Shown here in pieces: positions 43,691 through 55,524 of a DNA stretch of 64,000 bases. The DNA is from Branchinecta lynchi (taxonomy: Eukaryota; Arthropoda; Branchiopoda; Anostraca; Branchinectidae). The position numbers and the translations under genes are program-made. Numbering within the stretch: position 1 is the stretch's first letter; every line of letters starts with the position of its first letter. The notes beneath the pieces were generated by a model, which ran no database searches, had not been told where the DNA came from, and saw only the letters and a program-made list of their open reading frames with translations. Where the stretch lies: positions 5,642,001 to 5,706,000 of the forward strand of contig JAKZAP010000014.1 of assembly GCA_023053575.1 (NCBI GenBank), given 5' to 3'.

Positions 43691-44744
43691 TTTGAAACTG
43701 ATTGATTCAGCATTAACCATATCGTCGGTAAGACCTTTCCAAGGACCAGCAGTTCTGTTACCAAGAAATATGGATGTTGCAGTGACGTTAGGACGTGGAA
43801 CTTTTGGGCATAGTTGTGGTAGCACTCATGTGGGACGGGAATTGCATAGTGGGACTAGAGTTTTGCATTGCAACAAGCGAAAGATGGATGTTGTAGTTTG
43901 CAGTATTTTTTTTTTTTTTTGAATGATATTTTCTAGTAACGCGCTGGAGATGGGTATTAATATAAGAATAGCCTACTAAATTCATCTGCCACGCTTAAGA
44001 AGCACTGGTGGATACAGGGATGGGGGATTTTCACCGCGACTGTCCTTCGCAGACTATAGATTCATCGGATGCGCGAGGTGTAGAGTGTAATCTTCATTTC
44101 ATTTCTTATGGTTTCTCGTTTGCTCGAGAGCTTATATCCGATTCCCCTATCTTTAAACCCGTGCGTCATCTTTTCTTTTTTTTCTCATAATTTCTATGGG
44201 TTCCGGCTACCCCAAATCCCCCGGCCCCCCCCCCCCCCCCCCCCCCCGGCTCCCCCCCCCCCCCCGCATAATAAAAACAATCCCAAAAGAATCTCCTAAG
44301 TCCAAAGTAACCCATACGCCACGGATATTACAAGGGATTAGCTGGGTACCCAGATTAGCTCATGTACCTACTGACGGATAGATAAGAGTAGGATAACTGG
44401 AAGCATTATCCAGTAACAAGTGTAAGAATAAGCTTGTGCGTGCACAAAGGGTATGTGTATGTGAAGCAAAAAGTGCTGGCAGGATGTGTTCTAAGTTTTG
44501 AATGCGTTAAACGCAGGCAGGACAAAGATAAACAAGGGAGGGGAGTGTAAAGCGGAGGTGGATGTTAATGGTGACAGAATAATTGCTGAAGTCAACGAAC
44601 ACACCACACGCATTCACCTTAAGCTGTTGTCAGTGAGTTGTTAAAAGTGAAAGATCAAATCAAAACCCGTGCCACTCAGTGTAACGATTTCCCCCAACAA
44701 ATTCTTTCCCATTTCCTTCCCCTTCTTGGCGAGGAAGCTAGTTA
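43691..44744. other. unassigned intergenic sequence with long C tract
   Basis: A nearly uninterrupted run of about 45 C residues lies at 44222-44270. Otherwise no gene or repeat family recognised. Confidence 0.4.
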
Positions 44745-44906
44745 GTTTTTGGGATCCCAAAACGTATGTGGGGGGATACCTATGACATCGCAAACGTTGT
44801 CCGTCCGTCCATCTGGTAGCACGATAACTCTCGAAAGGGTTGACATATTTTGTTCAAACTTTGCACGATCACTCTTTGGGTCAAAGTACAGGTCAAGTTC
44901 GAATGT
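44745..44906 (+). mobile_element. family-2 head only, copy f
   Basis: GTTTTTGGGATCCCAAAACG, ATACCTATGACATCGCAAAC, CACGATAACTCTCGAAAGGG and TTTGGGTCAAAGTACAGGTC; broken off before the subunits. Confidence 0.7.
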
Positions 44907-45334
44907 TTTGTGAATGTCAAATGTTTTGGATTCGTATTAAATGTAAAGGATATAGGGGGGTTTTCGCCGGGGGGGGGGGGGGTACTGGGGGGTTTTCGCG
45001 GGGGGGGGCGGGTGGGTACTCGCCTAGACCCAATTTCTATATGTTTTTGGCTACGGGCAATTAATTCTCTAGCCAAAAGAGGAGGGATTTACGAGTTAGA
45101 ACCCGATTGCCCGGGCATCCCACACTTTTAGGCTGTGATTCAATCCTTTTGTCTGATATCGTGAAGAGCGAAAAAAAAATATTTTGTATTTTATCGGAGT
45201 TGTAAGTTTGTTTATTTTGTGTCCGTAAAATAAATATTTATTTCATTTGTTTTGCAATTATCGTCCCGAACCGGAGGGTGTGCCTAGAAGCAACTTGATA
45301 GAACACAACATCCTATGTCGTGAAACAAGTAATA

Positions 45335-45792
45335 GCCGCGTTCGTTTTCGTCGTTCGTCGTTGTCGGTACGCAGAACGTCGTTTAAATATTTCATATTAT
45401 AGTGTTTTCTTTGGCCCGTTCTACAAACGTCGTTTCACAAACGAAGTTGATACGAAAACGTTAATAGTCGAACTAACTTATATTTGCAACAGCAGATACA
45501 ATAAAGTACTAAATGGGTTTTAGCATAACAGGACCATTGTTTTTAAGCATGGTTTATAACTTGAATTTGTTTTGTCGAGAATTTGAAATTTGTGCCTAAT
45601 TACTGAACGGAGATGTCGAAAATTTCCGGCTCAGTTCGTCGTTTCAGGAACGACGAAAGGAAACGGCAGTTCAACCGAACAAAGAAAACCCCTTAATATC
45701 GGCATACGCCGTTCACGAACGGCGTTGTAAAGGAAACGCTTGTAGTAGAACGACGGTTGGAACGGCGAACAGAACGACGAAATGAACGCAGC
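45335..45792. mobile_element. MITE with GCCGCGTTCG termini
   Basis: GCCGCGTTCGTTTTCGTCGT at the left and ACGACGAAATGAACGCAGC at the right are inverted, flanked by TA on both sides. Several further AACGACG/CGTCGTT units inside. Non-coding. Confidence 0.68.
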
Positions 45793-45844
45793 TAATGAAA
45801 GACGTTACAGTGCAGTCAGCGACTCGCGGACCGCCCCCATGAAA

Positions 45845-45985
45845 ATTATATTAATGTAGTATGAAGGTGTACGAAAATGCGGTACCAACTGAAGCTATTA
45901 TAGCAAGACTGGATGCTATTGGAGTAAGGCGGGATGCTGCTGAATACTACTGCTTAAGATGAGCCGAGTTTGAGGCACATTAAAT
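45845..45985. repeat. AGTAGTAGC-rich repeat, copy 2 (inverted)
   Basis: Reverse complement reads GCCTCAAACTCGGCTCATCT, then TAAGCAGTAGTATTCAGCAG, colinear with 24650-24720. Confidence 0.5.
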
Positions 45986-46644
45986 TGAAGTATTCTGTAC
46001 TACTGCATATCAATACCTGCAACTTACACAGGCTACAAATTTGCATCGGGGCGAGGTCTGCTGCCCTGCCCAGAAGCTTCACGTATGCCCCCCCCCCACT
46101 CCCCTTCTGACGAGGTCGGCCACTCGGTGCACACAAAAATTGTCGGTCCGAAGTGCCGCGATTTTTCTCAGAAATATACGATTGTTTTTGCACATGGACC
46201 TTCGGCTTCAGTGCAATGTATCAATCGTAATGTCTGTCCGCTATTTCCGGCATTTCCACGTAAGCTAGGATGACGAAACATGGCATGCAAATAAAGGAAC
46301 CGATAAAATGCTCAACGAAACCTTTTTTTCGTCTCGGATGAAGAGTTTGGTTCCTTCTTCAGGCTGACATTCACTAGTGTTGCCCCTGCTGCAGATGCTC
46401 CGGAAACTAGATGCAACAGAAGAATTGTCTTGCGGGACAGGCTGGACAGAGGACACGGGTGAACTTCTGGACAATGTGACCAGAACCCACGACACAGCCA
46501 CCATAGCTGGTAGGTGGCAAACTGTGAATCCCAGCCGAGAGTATTTCTCCATTGTTCTGCAGTATTCCTCTTCCGACTGGCCTTCAACATTCATTTTGTA
46601 GTGGCTGAGAAGCTCAGTGCTATCTTGGTGCTATATTTATCGTG

Positions 46645-47560
46645 TCGGAACATCTCGCCACAAGACAACTCGCCATAGCCACAGCTGGGAACCGACTACT
46701 CGCCACACCGACATCTCGCCACAGTGACATCTTGCCACAACGACAACCTGCCACACCGATAGCTTGCCACACCGATAGCTCGCCATAGCGACAACTTTCC
46801 ACAGCGACAAGCCGACACACAGAAATCTTGCCACAGTGCGACGTCTCGCCGTATTTATAACATAAGTACTTTATTCAGTTAATATTTATTCAAACAAAAT
46901 TTTTAATGTAGCAGATAATTATGGGCAATGCCTCTCAATAAGTCAAGAGCACTGCGACGGTTGTACATACTGACAATTATTTCGATTCTCTGGCGAGTCT
47001 TCAAGTATTGTTTCTTTGGTCGAAGGAGAACAGGCTGCCTTGCTCGGATCCACGTTGGCCTTTCGCAAATTTTCTTTGATCTTGAAACATTTCAGGCGAT
47101 GCCAAAGGCTTGGGAAGCTTGATCCTATCGGCTGGTTAAAGCTGAGACGCCAGCCTTCTATGTCGTTGTGGTTCGTGGAAGATGCCCAGCTACTCGATCA
47201 AAGGGTGTCGGGACATCTTAATACCCCACTGAATTCCTGACCGCTGTGTGTTTATATTTAACTGCGACATAGCATTATTATTGCGGGTTAAAAACTGAAA
47301 GGATTAATCACTTAGAGGACCCAAAATTCCCTTGGGTCAACTGAACTAATTTTGGAAATATTTTTTTCTTTTTTTACCTAAAACGTTTTAATTTTGTGGC
47401 GAGTTGTCCTTGTGGCGAGTTGGTCGTGTGGCAAGTCGTCTCTGTGATGAGTCGTCCCTGTGGCGAAATGACGCTGTGGCAAGTTATCGGTGTGGTGACA
47501 TGTCTGTGTGGCGACTTGTCGGTTCCCAGTTGTCGGTGTGGAGAGTTGTCTCATGTCGAG
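46645..47560. mobile_element. element with inverted arms made of 15-nt tandem repeats
   Basis: Left arm 46645-46850 is a degenerate array of CTCGCCACACCGACA-like units. The right arm 47393-47560 is the inverse, TGTCGGTGTGGCGAG-like units. The arms could pair over roughly 170 nt around a spacer of about 540 nt. The spacer holds the possible Mab-21 fragment. Confidence 0.7.
46960..47245 (-). pseudogene. possible Mab-21-domain (cGLR-like) fragment
   Basis: Minus strand reads SSWASSTNHNDIEGWRLSFN, then LKCFKIKENLRKANVDP. The W-R-L-S-F motif, preceded by a short SxW stretch and followed by a K-C-F-x-x-x-x-L helix, resembles the Mab-21 domain (EWRLSFS..E...C...LK). A stop lies just upstream and no start is visible. 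Recognition by eye only; could be chance. Confidence 0.35.
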
Positions 47561-47699
47561 TTCTCATGGAATCATATTTATATAGCTCTATTTCAGCACG
47601 ATGGAAATTGAGCTTTTTCCCTTTCAAGCTTTGGAACTTCATTTCAAGGTAGTATTCGAAGAAGTTGCTTTCAGTTTGATTGCAGTTCTTTTCTCGGAG

Positions 47700-48248
47700 C
47701 CAATCATTCGTGTGGGGGTGGAGGGAGGAGAATTCATACGTTTCTCTTGTATGAGTTATCTGACCTTGGTGAAACTGGATAGTTTGTATATATGATATGT
47801 CCGAGATGTTGTCGCGGAATCGGACAACATGTCGCGGAGTGTTATGGAGGGGGTGTCGGATCTTCTCTTGCACGCGAAAAACGAAGTATTTGTACATGGG
47901 CCAGGACGGTGAAACTGAGTATCTAGGGGGGGGGGGATCATGGAGTAGGAATCTGAATTCTTGTGACACGTGTAACTTTCGAACGAGTTATCGGATTTAG
48001 TTGATCTTGATAAAGGACGAGAGCCCTTTGGACCATCCCAGACGGTTTAGACTCTGTGTCAGTTTTGGACTTGATCCAGAAACTGTTGGGGAAGTTAGAG
48101 GGAGGGGGGGTATCGGATATCGGACATCTTATGGTCCACTTGGATTCGATGAATCGGAAAGGGACTTGGTGGGAAGGACAAGCATAAGCCCTGGATGTAC
48201 CATTTATACAACAGGACCGGATCGGGATAAAGCGGGGAGAGCTGTAGG
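47700..48248 (-). mobile_element. family-1 degenerate copy, host of a hAT element
   Basis: GTGGAGGGAGGAGAATTC, TTTCGAACGAGTTATCGGAT, GGACTTGGTGGGAAGGACAA and GACCGGATCGGGA follow family-1 order in inverse. Ends abruptly at the CAGGGGCG element. Confidence 0.55.
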
Positions 48249-48388
48249 CAGGGGCGTCGCAAGTGCATTTTTGGTGGGGGGGTGCAGAGCCAAAATTTTA
48301 CCGAATCTTTCAAAATTTTTACCGAATCCTAGAACTAAGAATTCGAGCTTTAAATTATTGAACAGAAACGATTACGTAGGAAGAGTGG
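48249..48388 (-). mobile_element. hAT element, CAGGGGCG type, first part (split by the 14.9-kb element)
   Basis: Starts CAGGGGCGTCGCAAG and follows the inverse of 17624-17487 closely (TTTACCGAATC, CGATTACGTAGGAAGAGT). It breaks off at AAGAGTGG, which resumes at 63329. Confidence 0.85.
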
Positions 48389-49892
48389 TATGGAATACCA
48401 AATAGGACAAAATGTTCCGAACGAAAAAATCATAGGTAAAAATCAGGAGTAAATATCACAGGGAAATACAAATAAAATAGATATTGATTGAAGATGGAAA
48501 GAAATCAATGGTAGAATTCACTAGGAGAAATCATGGGGAAAATTCATTGGGAAAAATCACGGGTAAAATTCACGCAACTTCGATCAAAGAAATCAATTGT
48601 AAAATTCACGGGGAAATATCAAAGGGAAATTTCACGGTGCCGCTCCGCTAACTTCAAACGAGAAATCAATGGTAGAATTCAATGGGAAATATCACAGGTA
48701 AAATTCATGGGGAAATATGAAAGAGAAAATTCACTGTTCACTTGGAAATATCACAGGTAAGGTTCACTAGAAAATATCAAAGGGAAATTTCACGCAATAA
48801 TTGAAGATTTGTTTCTGCTATGGGCGCAATTTGGAAAGGCAGAGAATTTAAATTCAATGGAACATGATCAATTTTGAAGTTTGAAGAAGAAGGTAGTTCA
48901 TTTAGATCTTGAAGATGTGAGATCTGTATATAGCAGAGTGAGTTCAGCTGCTGCAGTAGCACACATTTTTGCTTGCTACCCAAGAACCCTCTTGAGATAA
49001 GGTTAGATACTTTCAGAAACACAAGTTGTGTTTCTGACCTCCTGTGTTCATCTGGTGTTCATGAGATTCATGACTGTATGCCAAATGGTCAAACTTTTCC
49101 AGTCATACATGATTCCTCAATTTTGTGGCATGTTTCCCCAAGTGCTTATAGGCTACTTATGAATTTCTAATTCAGATGCCTGGTTCTGCAATCCAGGCTG
49201 GCCCCACCATAGAGACAAAACTAACTTGAGTCTATGGGACTGCCATGCCAACTGGCGTAGTTGCAGCAGTTGCGATAATGCTTTTTTTTAATTGTTCTAG
49301 ACACAGACTAGACAGAGACTAGACATACGTCTAAAAATGTACTTTCCGGGAAAAAACGTACCAGACTCCAAAAAAGCAATTTTGTCACTCCAGTAGTCTA
49401 TACAATATTTTTCTTTTTGCTTTTTTTTCTCTCTTTGCTCCCATTGGTTCCCATTTTCTTTTCTATCCACCTTTTTCTGCACGGAGTGCTCAGGACCAAA
49501 TGTGTCTATCGAGGTAAATTAGTTATGCCAAACCTGTGTAACTAGGAGCTGCAAAGTCTCACAAAATCTGTGAGAAAGGAAAAGTGGTTGGGTTGCGAAG
49601 AAATTCGACTTGATTCTTGAGTCACAGACAAGAAATTACTCTTCCGAGTTATAGCTCTTGCTAAATTAGTACGATAAGTCAAGTAGTCAAGTTCTTTTTT
49701 TTAGTTCTAAAGAAAATGTACTGATTTTGTACCAGTTCAACGTAATTGTACTGATTTTCCGACTTCTAAAAAAAGTTGTGCAGATGTACAGGTCAGAGAA
49801 AAAAGTGCTGAATCTTGTGCAGTTGTACCACCCATCGCAACACTGACTTGCAGTGTCTTTTACACACTCTTACAGCAAAGTGAAGAGTGAAC
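48389..49892 (+). repeat. left TIR of the 14.9-kb element
   Basis: It carries an array of AAATTCA-nGGGGAAATATCA-like units (48430-48800), GCAATTTGGAAAGGCAGAGA, an HTH-like coding stretch (about 48905-49010) and AAACTAACTTGAGTCTATGG. It is interrupted by the hAT MITE at 49267-49845, after which ACTTGCAGTGTCTTTTACA resumes homology with the right arm. About 920 bp without the insert. Confidence 0.82.
49267..49845. mobile_element. hAT MITE, CAGTGTTGCGATGG type, inside the left TIR
   Basis: Ends CAGTTGCGATAATG and CATCGCAACACTG are near-inverted. Flanks AGTTGCAG and ACTTGCAG (49259-49266, 49846-49853) agree at 7 of 8 positions. The right TIR lacks the insert, which confirms the boundaries. Confidence 0.78.
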
Positions 49893-49899
49893 CGTTAGA

Positions 49900-50755
49900 A
49901 GTTCGTTTTCGATTTGAGTGGTGTTGCTTTGAGGAATTTGAACCCATATTCTGTGGATTTATCTATTTCACAAATTTTTAGTATTTTAGCACATGACCTT
50001 AATGTGGTTAAATTAGCTGTCTGCCGCCCAAAGAGTTTTATCATGCGAGTGTCGTTTCTCAAGAGGAAATTGCCAGACCTTGAAGATGTTGGTCTTTGTG
50101 TATGGAACATAGCAAAAATACTCGGCGTTACGATCGATGATAACCTAAGATGGCACTCTCATGTTGACCAGATCATTTACAAGTGTTCTTTACTTCTTCG
50201 TTCGTTTTCAGTTCTCCGCCGGTTTATGCTGCCTAAAAAAATAATGAGGTCTATTTATTGTACTTATATCAGACCTAATGCAAAATACGCATGTCCAGTT
50301 TGGCATCCCGAACTATCAGCATCGCAATCTGATAAGGTGGAAGTGATTCAGAAAACGGCTATTCAAACTATCCTTGGGAATTGCTATACGTCTCATGAAG
50401 AAGGCCTAAGGACTTTATCTCTGACGACCTTGTAGGAGCAAAGGCATAAGCTGACCATGAATTTTGGTTGGAAATGCCTCTGCTCAGAAAAACATCGGGA
50501 TATTTTACCGGAGTTCGAAAATTGGAAGTGTGTGCGACCCGGTACAAGAGGGCAGACAAAGTCCTTGGGTCTTCAAAAACTTAAGCCCCGCCAACGAAAT
50601 CATCCGAGAGGTACCTGAATTCATTTGTCCCTTATTTTATTAAGCATTTTAACTCGACACATTTTTGAATGTATTGTATTATGATTGTAATCCGTTGTGA
50701 TGTTGACAGTCGGAGGCTAGCTGTATGCTATTAAAACGATTTGATTTGAACTTTG
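49900..50755 (+). mobile_element. CR1-like LINE, RT thumb and C-terminus
   Basis: KILGVTIDDNLRWHSHVDQI, LLRSFSVLRRFMLPKKIMRS, YIRPNAKYACPVWHPELSA and IQKTAIQTILGNCYTSHEEG, then (after a stop) FGWKCLCSEKHRDILPEF. It ends with a T-rich 3' UTR and TTAAAACGATTTGATTTGAA. 5'-truncated, in the interior of the 14.9-kb element. Confidence 0.82.
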
Positions 50756-51747
50756 TCTTTTTTTCAAGCGAATATCGCCATCTCTTTTAACTTCTTTTAA
50801 TTTTTTCAAGCCAATGATGTTGATTTCCTGATTGAAACGGGGCATCAAGATGGTTCAAGGATTTCTCAGGGCTTATGGGTACATGTGCCCAGCATGCAGA
50901 TAATAAAGTCAATACAAAGAAGCACGCCTGACCTGCTAGTAGCTCGCTACCGGCAGATGCTGAGGAGGAGGATTTACCAGATCGATGGGCCGCTCAGGCT
51001 AGTACATCTCGATGGTAACCATAACCCTGTCAGGTGAGGGAGAGATAGAGGAATTGTTTTAGTGAAGGAATTTGTTCCCAGCCAATGGCTGAAGTGATGG
51101 CCTAAGTATACAAATAAGACTAAAGAAAACCTAGAGAAAACCTACTATCCATTACTTATTTGTTTAAAATTCAACTGAAAAAGACTAAGGCAGGACAATC
51201 TAGTTACCCATCAGTTATTCACTTGAAGAGGCTCAAAGACTCGATGAAAATCTGTTACTTTGTTGCTCGCCTATTCACCAATAATATATTTTCATAAGAG
51301 TGGAATTTTCCTTTCTGTCTCATGTTACCTACCTGTCTTGATGAAAAAAGTTTACAAAAAATAAGTGTTCGCCCAGTTAGCTACCTTCTGCAAGGTGATC
51401 ACTGGACACTGAAAAGCAGTGATTGTATTGAGATTCAAATTTTCTGCTTCATAGTAGAGTTTTGCATTGTGAGGACGGTCGTAGGTATCCTGAACATCAT
51501 AATAGAGCAAATAGCGAAAAAAATTACATTAACACAAGCCAAATAATGCATTGAGTCCAGATAAATTATACAGAAATAAGTTGGCTTTTCAGTTAAACTT
51601 TAAATAAGCTTATAGACCCAGTGAAAGAATGGTGGAAATTTTGCTAATTCCTTGCTCCAGTATTTGTATGATCAAATTTGATCTAATTTGCTGATGGAAG
51701 GTCGTTTAGTAATGGATTTTTTTCTTTTCAGTTGTTTGTTTATTATT
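50756..51747. other. unassigned sequence inside the 14.9-kb element
   Basis: No gene or repeat recognised; the region might hold original element sequence. The frame at 51322-51546 has no recognisable motif. Confidence 0.35.
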
Positions 51748-53354
51748 TATGGCACTTGCCCTTCGGCCAAGTGCCATATAGCGATCGAAATTTCTGTCCG
51801 TCCGTCGGTCTGTCTGTCGGTCCGAGTTTTGCTAGTTTGGGTACTTCCACATAAGCTAGGACAATGAAACTTGTCAGGCATATCAGGAACCCCAAATGAT
51901 AAAGTTGGAAATAGTCACCTCCCCGGTCGGAGCATCTTGGGGGGAGTGGAGGGAGGGGAATCCGGAATCTTGATGTATTTAAAAACTTTTGAACGGGTGA
52001 TTGGATCTTAATGAAACTTGCTATTTGGAAAGACCTCGTGTCTCAGACGACCCACTTTAAATCCGAACCGGATCCGGTGACTTTGGGGGGAGCTGGAGGG
52101 GGAGCCAGAAATCTTGGGAAACGCTTAGAGTGGAGGGATCTGGATGAAACTTGGTGGGAAGAACAGGCACAAGTCCTAGACAGATAATTGACATAACCGG
52201 ACCGGATTCGGGCACTGTGGAGGGAGTGGGGGGGGATTCTGGTGATCCAGCGAGTTCCGAATAGACCGACTTGAGAATAGTCGTTCGCACTATTATAACA
52301 TCGTGAGGGGTGGTGGTGGGATGGGGAATACGGAATCTAGTAGCATTTATAACTTTGGAACGGGCGATCGGATTTGAATGAAACTTGGCAGGTAGAAAGG
52401 ACTATTGTCTCAGATGCTCCATGTCAAGTCGGGGCCGGATCCGATAATTGGGGGGGGGGTGGAATGGGCCACCGGAATTTGTATGAAACGCTTGATGTCG
52501 AGGGATCGGGATGGAATTTGGTGGGAAGAACAAGCATAAGTATTAGATACGTTCTTGACGGAACCAGATCATGTCGGGGCTTTTTGGGGGGAGCTGGAGT
52601 GGATTTCCCGGAATCCTGGTGATCGCGGTTCGCGAGATAGGATACTTCCACATGTACGAAAGACGATAAAACTAGACTTAAGGACCCGACACAGGAAGAC
52701 TGCCGGTCCTGGTCCGACCATTTTTCGGGGAGTAGAAGGAGGAGGAATCCGGAAATTACTGATTAACGTAGGTTGCGAAAAATGGTCCGACTCAAGTGAA
52801 ACTTTATGGGTGATAAGAACTGATGACCTAGATACGCAAAGCTTGTCTATGAACCCATGCGGCCATGGTTGGGGCAGTTGGGGGGGGGGGGGGGTCGGAA
52901 ACTTTGTGACATGTACAAAAACCAAACGGATGGGCAGAATGGAATGCAACCAGTTTATGCAGCCTAGATTTGTCATTTGGTGTCCGAACCGGATCCGACC
53001 AAAATAGGAGGAGGATGAAATGGGAACCGGAAATTTGCAGATATGCTTCGATCCGAGTTAAACTTGATGGACGGGAAGAAGAGATGTTAGTATGTGTCCG
53101 AGTGGTATTCGGCCACAGTAGGGGGGAGTCCCTAAAATGTTGTGGCTTGCATAGCTGTTAAACGAGTGAAGTGATTGGAATGAAACTTGGAAAGTAGACA
53201 GATTGTCTGACATAGTCGACATATTTTAGGGTCTGGATCGGATTCGAGCACGGGGGGAGGGGTATCGGAATTCCCGGAAAAATACTCAGATTCACTTTCT
53301 CGCTTCTCACACCACTTACTCCTAACAAGTGCCATATGAGCTCGTAGCTCTTGT
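51748..53354 (-). mobile_element. family-1 tandem-subunit element, copy D
   Basis: Left terminal hairpin TATGGCACTTG-CCCTTCGGC-CAAGTGCCATA, GTCCGTCCGTCGGTCTGTCT, then ATGAAACTTG boxes (e.g. 51867, 52013, 52144, 52379) about 130-150 nt apart. Right end AACAAGTGCCATATGAGCTC then GTAGCTCTTGT. Confidence 0.8.
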
Positions 53355-53624
53355 TCTGGTTTGTTATGTCTTTTGTCTTCTTTTTCTCCCTCCTTTTTCT
53401 GCTGTGTTTTGGCTCGTTTCTTTGAAATGTAATATGAATTGCTATTAAGCCCCACCCATTTCCAGGCCTTATGATGTGGCCATAAAAAGTGAGACGGTAT
53501 CACTCTTTTATGAATAAAACTGGAACTGAGTCCAAGCTGACTGGGAAACATGCGGGAATACATTGACGACAAGCTAAAAGCTTAATGCCATGTATAATAA
53601 TAAATAAATAAATATATTCAACAA

Positions 53625-53890
53625 ATGGATAAAACGGATACGTATCAGCGATGCTTTGGCAGCGATATGTCGGCCCTTCTTGGCAAGGGTCTTGGTCAGG
53701 CTGTTGAACGTCAGGGGTGACATTAGGGAATGGTTGAAAGGAACCTGCGGTCATGTAATTTCTTAGTGTTGTTGCGGGTTCATTTCTTACCAAAGTTTTC
53801 CCTGACGTTCAAGAGCGTGATAAGGACCTTTGCCAAGAAGGGCAGAAATACAGCTGCCAAAGCATTGTAGTCGATGTATCCGTTTTACCT
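53625..53890. mobile_element. inverted pair of PLE terminal repeats
   Basis: Minus arm AAAACGGATACGTATCAGCG, GGCCCTTCTTGGCAAGGG; plus arm GGACCTTTGCCAAGAAGGGC, GAAATACAGCTGCCAAAGCA, GTCGATGTATCCGTTTTACC. Same plan as 30550-30775. Confidence 0.65.
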
Positions 53891-54006
53891 ATTGTTTGAA
53901 TAAATTTTATTTGTGGTACCTCTCTGGGCTTTCATCTTTGTGCTTGAATTCGGTCCTGTCAAGCTTATTAGGCCAGCAATGCATATTCTGAACGTCACTG
54001 CTAGAG

Positions 54007-54960
54007 CAGGGGCGGTTCGAAGGGCGGGGGGGGGGGGGGGGGTGACCCTTCCCTCCATGGTCCAGAGCATCTAATACAGGCAGCTACCAATCATGAATTT
54101 CACCCACAAATCAGATTTTTTAGTCGTATTTTTTGCATCTGAATATTAACCATGACTTTTAGTATCAATAAATATTTACGTATGGTTTATAAATGATGAA
54201 GTTTAATAATTTGAATCTTTTTCTTTCAAGAATAAATTGCCACACAAAAATCTCGTAAAGTTAACTAGATTGAATTCTCGTCTAAGGTGCGACGAACTTT
54301 ACGAAACATACTTTGCGAAACGCCGTCTGAGTCGTCCTTAAGATTTCAGCCACCTTAAAAGCTAGTAATGACAGTAAAATGTTGGATTACAAAAAAGTCG
54401 CCTGCGGCGCTCAGTTTAAATTTGTCTTCGGTTCACACGGTAAAAGCTGCTGCTTGGGATCTGAGCTACGATAAAAGCAAGAGTTTGTTTGGGAAGTAGT
54501 CAAATATCGCCCAATAAATGCCGATTTAACACATTTTGCCTGCGGCTCTTTCGTAGTCCGACCCTGTTTCTATTTAGTTGAAGTGTTCATCATTTATGTG
54601 CGGTTTTAAGCTTGAGATTTGGGGTCTAAGCTACATTTAAAGGTAGAAGTTTTATAGTAATTTAATTTTGCTCAGATTGAAAAAAGTTTGCCTGCGGCGT
54701 TCTGTTTAGTTTGTCTTGAGTAGATATGTCAGAAGCTGGTACCGAGGCTTGTCTTCTCTCCAGCGAAATTTGATATAAACGGCATCGTCCAATTCGTTAC
54801 TTATTTGTTGATTATTGTGTTACTACAATGGCATTTTCCATAACGTTTTAAAATTTCTAACGTTAATATTTCTTGAGCCTGTGGTGCTGTGTTTTTTAGC
54901 CAGTCGTATATTTTGAAGTCCTCCCCCCCCCCCATGCCCAAGCCTTTCGAACCGCCCCTG
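54007..54960. mobile_element. hAT element, CAGGGGCGGTTCGAA type
   Basis: Ends CAGGGGCGGTTCGAAGG and CCTTTCGAACCGCCCCTG. Flanks TGCTAGAG and TGTTAGAG (53999-54006, 54961-54968) agree at 7 of 8. G and C tracts lie inside both ends. The interior has repeated GCCTGCGGCG units. 954 bp, non-coding. Confidence 0.85.
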
Positions 54961-54968
54961 TGTTAGAG

Positions 54969-55524
54969 CCCAAGGTTTAAGAAATATAAACTCTCTTACC
55001 AAAGTCAAATAATTCAGTGTATTGAAATCTAAGATACGACCATAAACTTTTTTTCAGGTAAACTTTAAGATTTTGCTTCTTGACAGTTAGGACTGCAAAG
55101 AAATCTTATATTTCTAAGGCCAATTTTGAGATTATATTGTTCGAGGTTGGGTAACTCTTCTGTACTCTGATCCCAGCTATCTTATGCTGACAGTATAGCA
55201 TCAGCTGAAATCGAATATTTTGTGCATAATCTGCAGAACTCCATCGATGGCATGACACAGGCTGTGTAGCCTATAGTAAAGGTATGCTTCCTTGGAGCCG
55301 ATCAGGATTACAGTCTCTGTGATAAATTGAATTCTGTTCAGGAAAAGAAAACAAAATAGAAATATCAACTACCAAACTGTACCCAACCTTGCAACTATAC
55401 GTAAATATCCTGCATCCAACTGTATGCACTGCGTTGGAAGCCTATTGTCAGTGATGTTTCTATTTGTTTAAACTGCTGTCGATACATTAGCTAGAAAGTT
55501 GTCTAACGTTTTACTTTCTTTCAG
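54969..55524. other. unassigned sequence before the Harbinger remnant
   Basis: No gene or repeat recognised; ends in TTACTTTCTTTCAG, a possible splice acceptor before the transposase remnant. Confidence 0.35.

Noticed and set aside
46620..47652. Short frames with periodic Cys/Trp/Arg residues suggesting a repeat protein
   Set aside because: The periodicity comes from the 15-nt tandem arrays read in any frame; the arrays are inverted arms of an element and no start, splice site or conserved domain supports coding.
48430..48800. CRISPR-like array (regular short repeats)
   Set aside because: Units are degenerate and contiguous without unique spacers, the array is duplicated in inverse in the other TIR, and the genome is eukaryotic.
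51748..53354. Family-1 elements as Helitrons because of the terminal hairpin
   Set aside because: The hairpin is at the very end and is not followed by CTRR, and no TC start or AT target site was seen.
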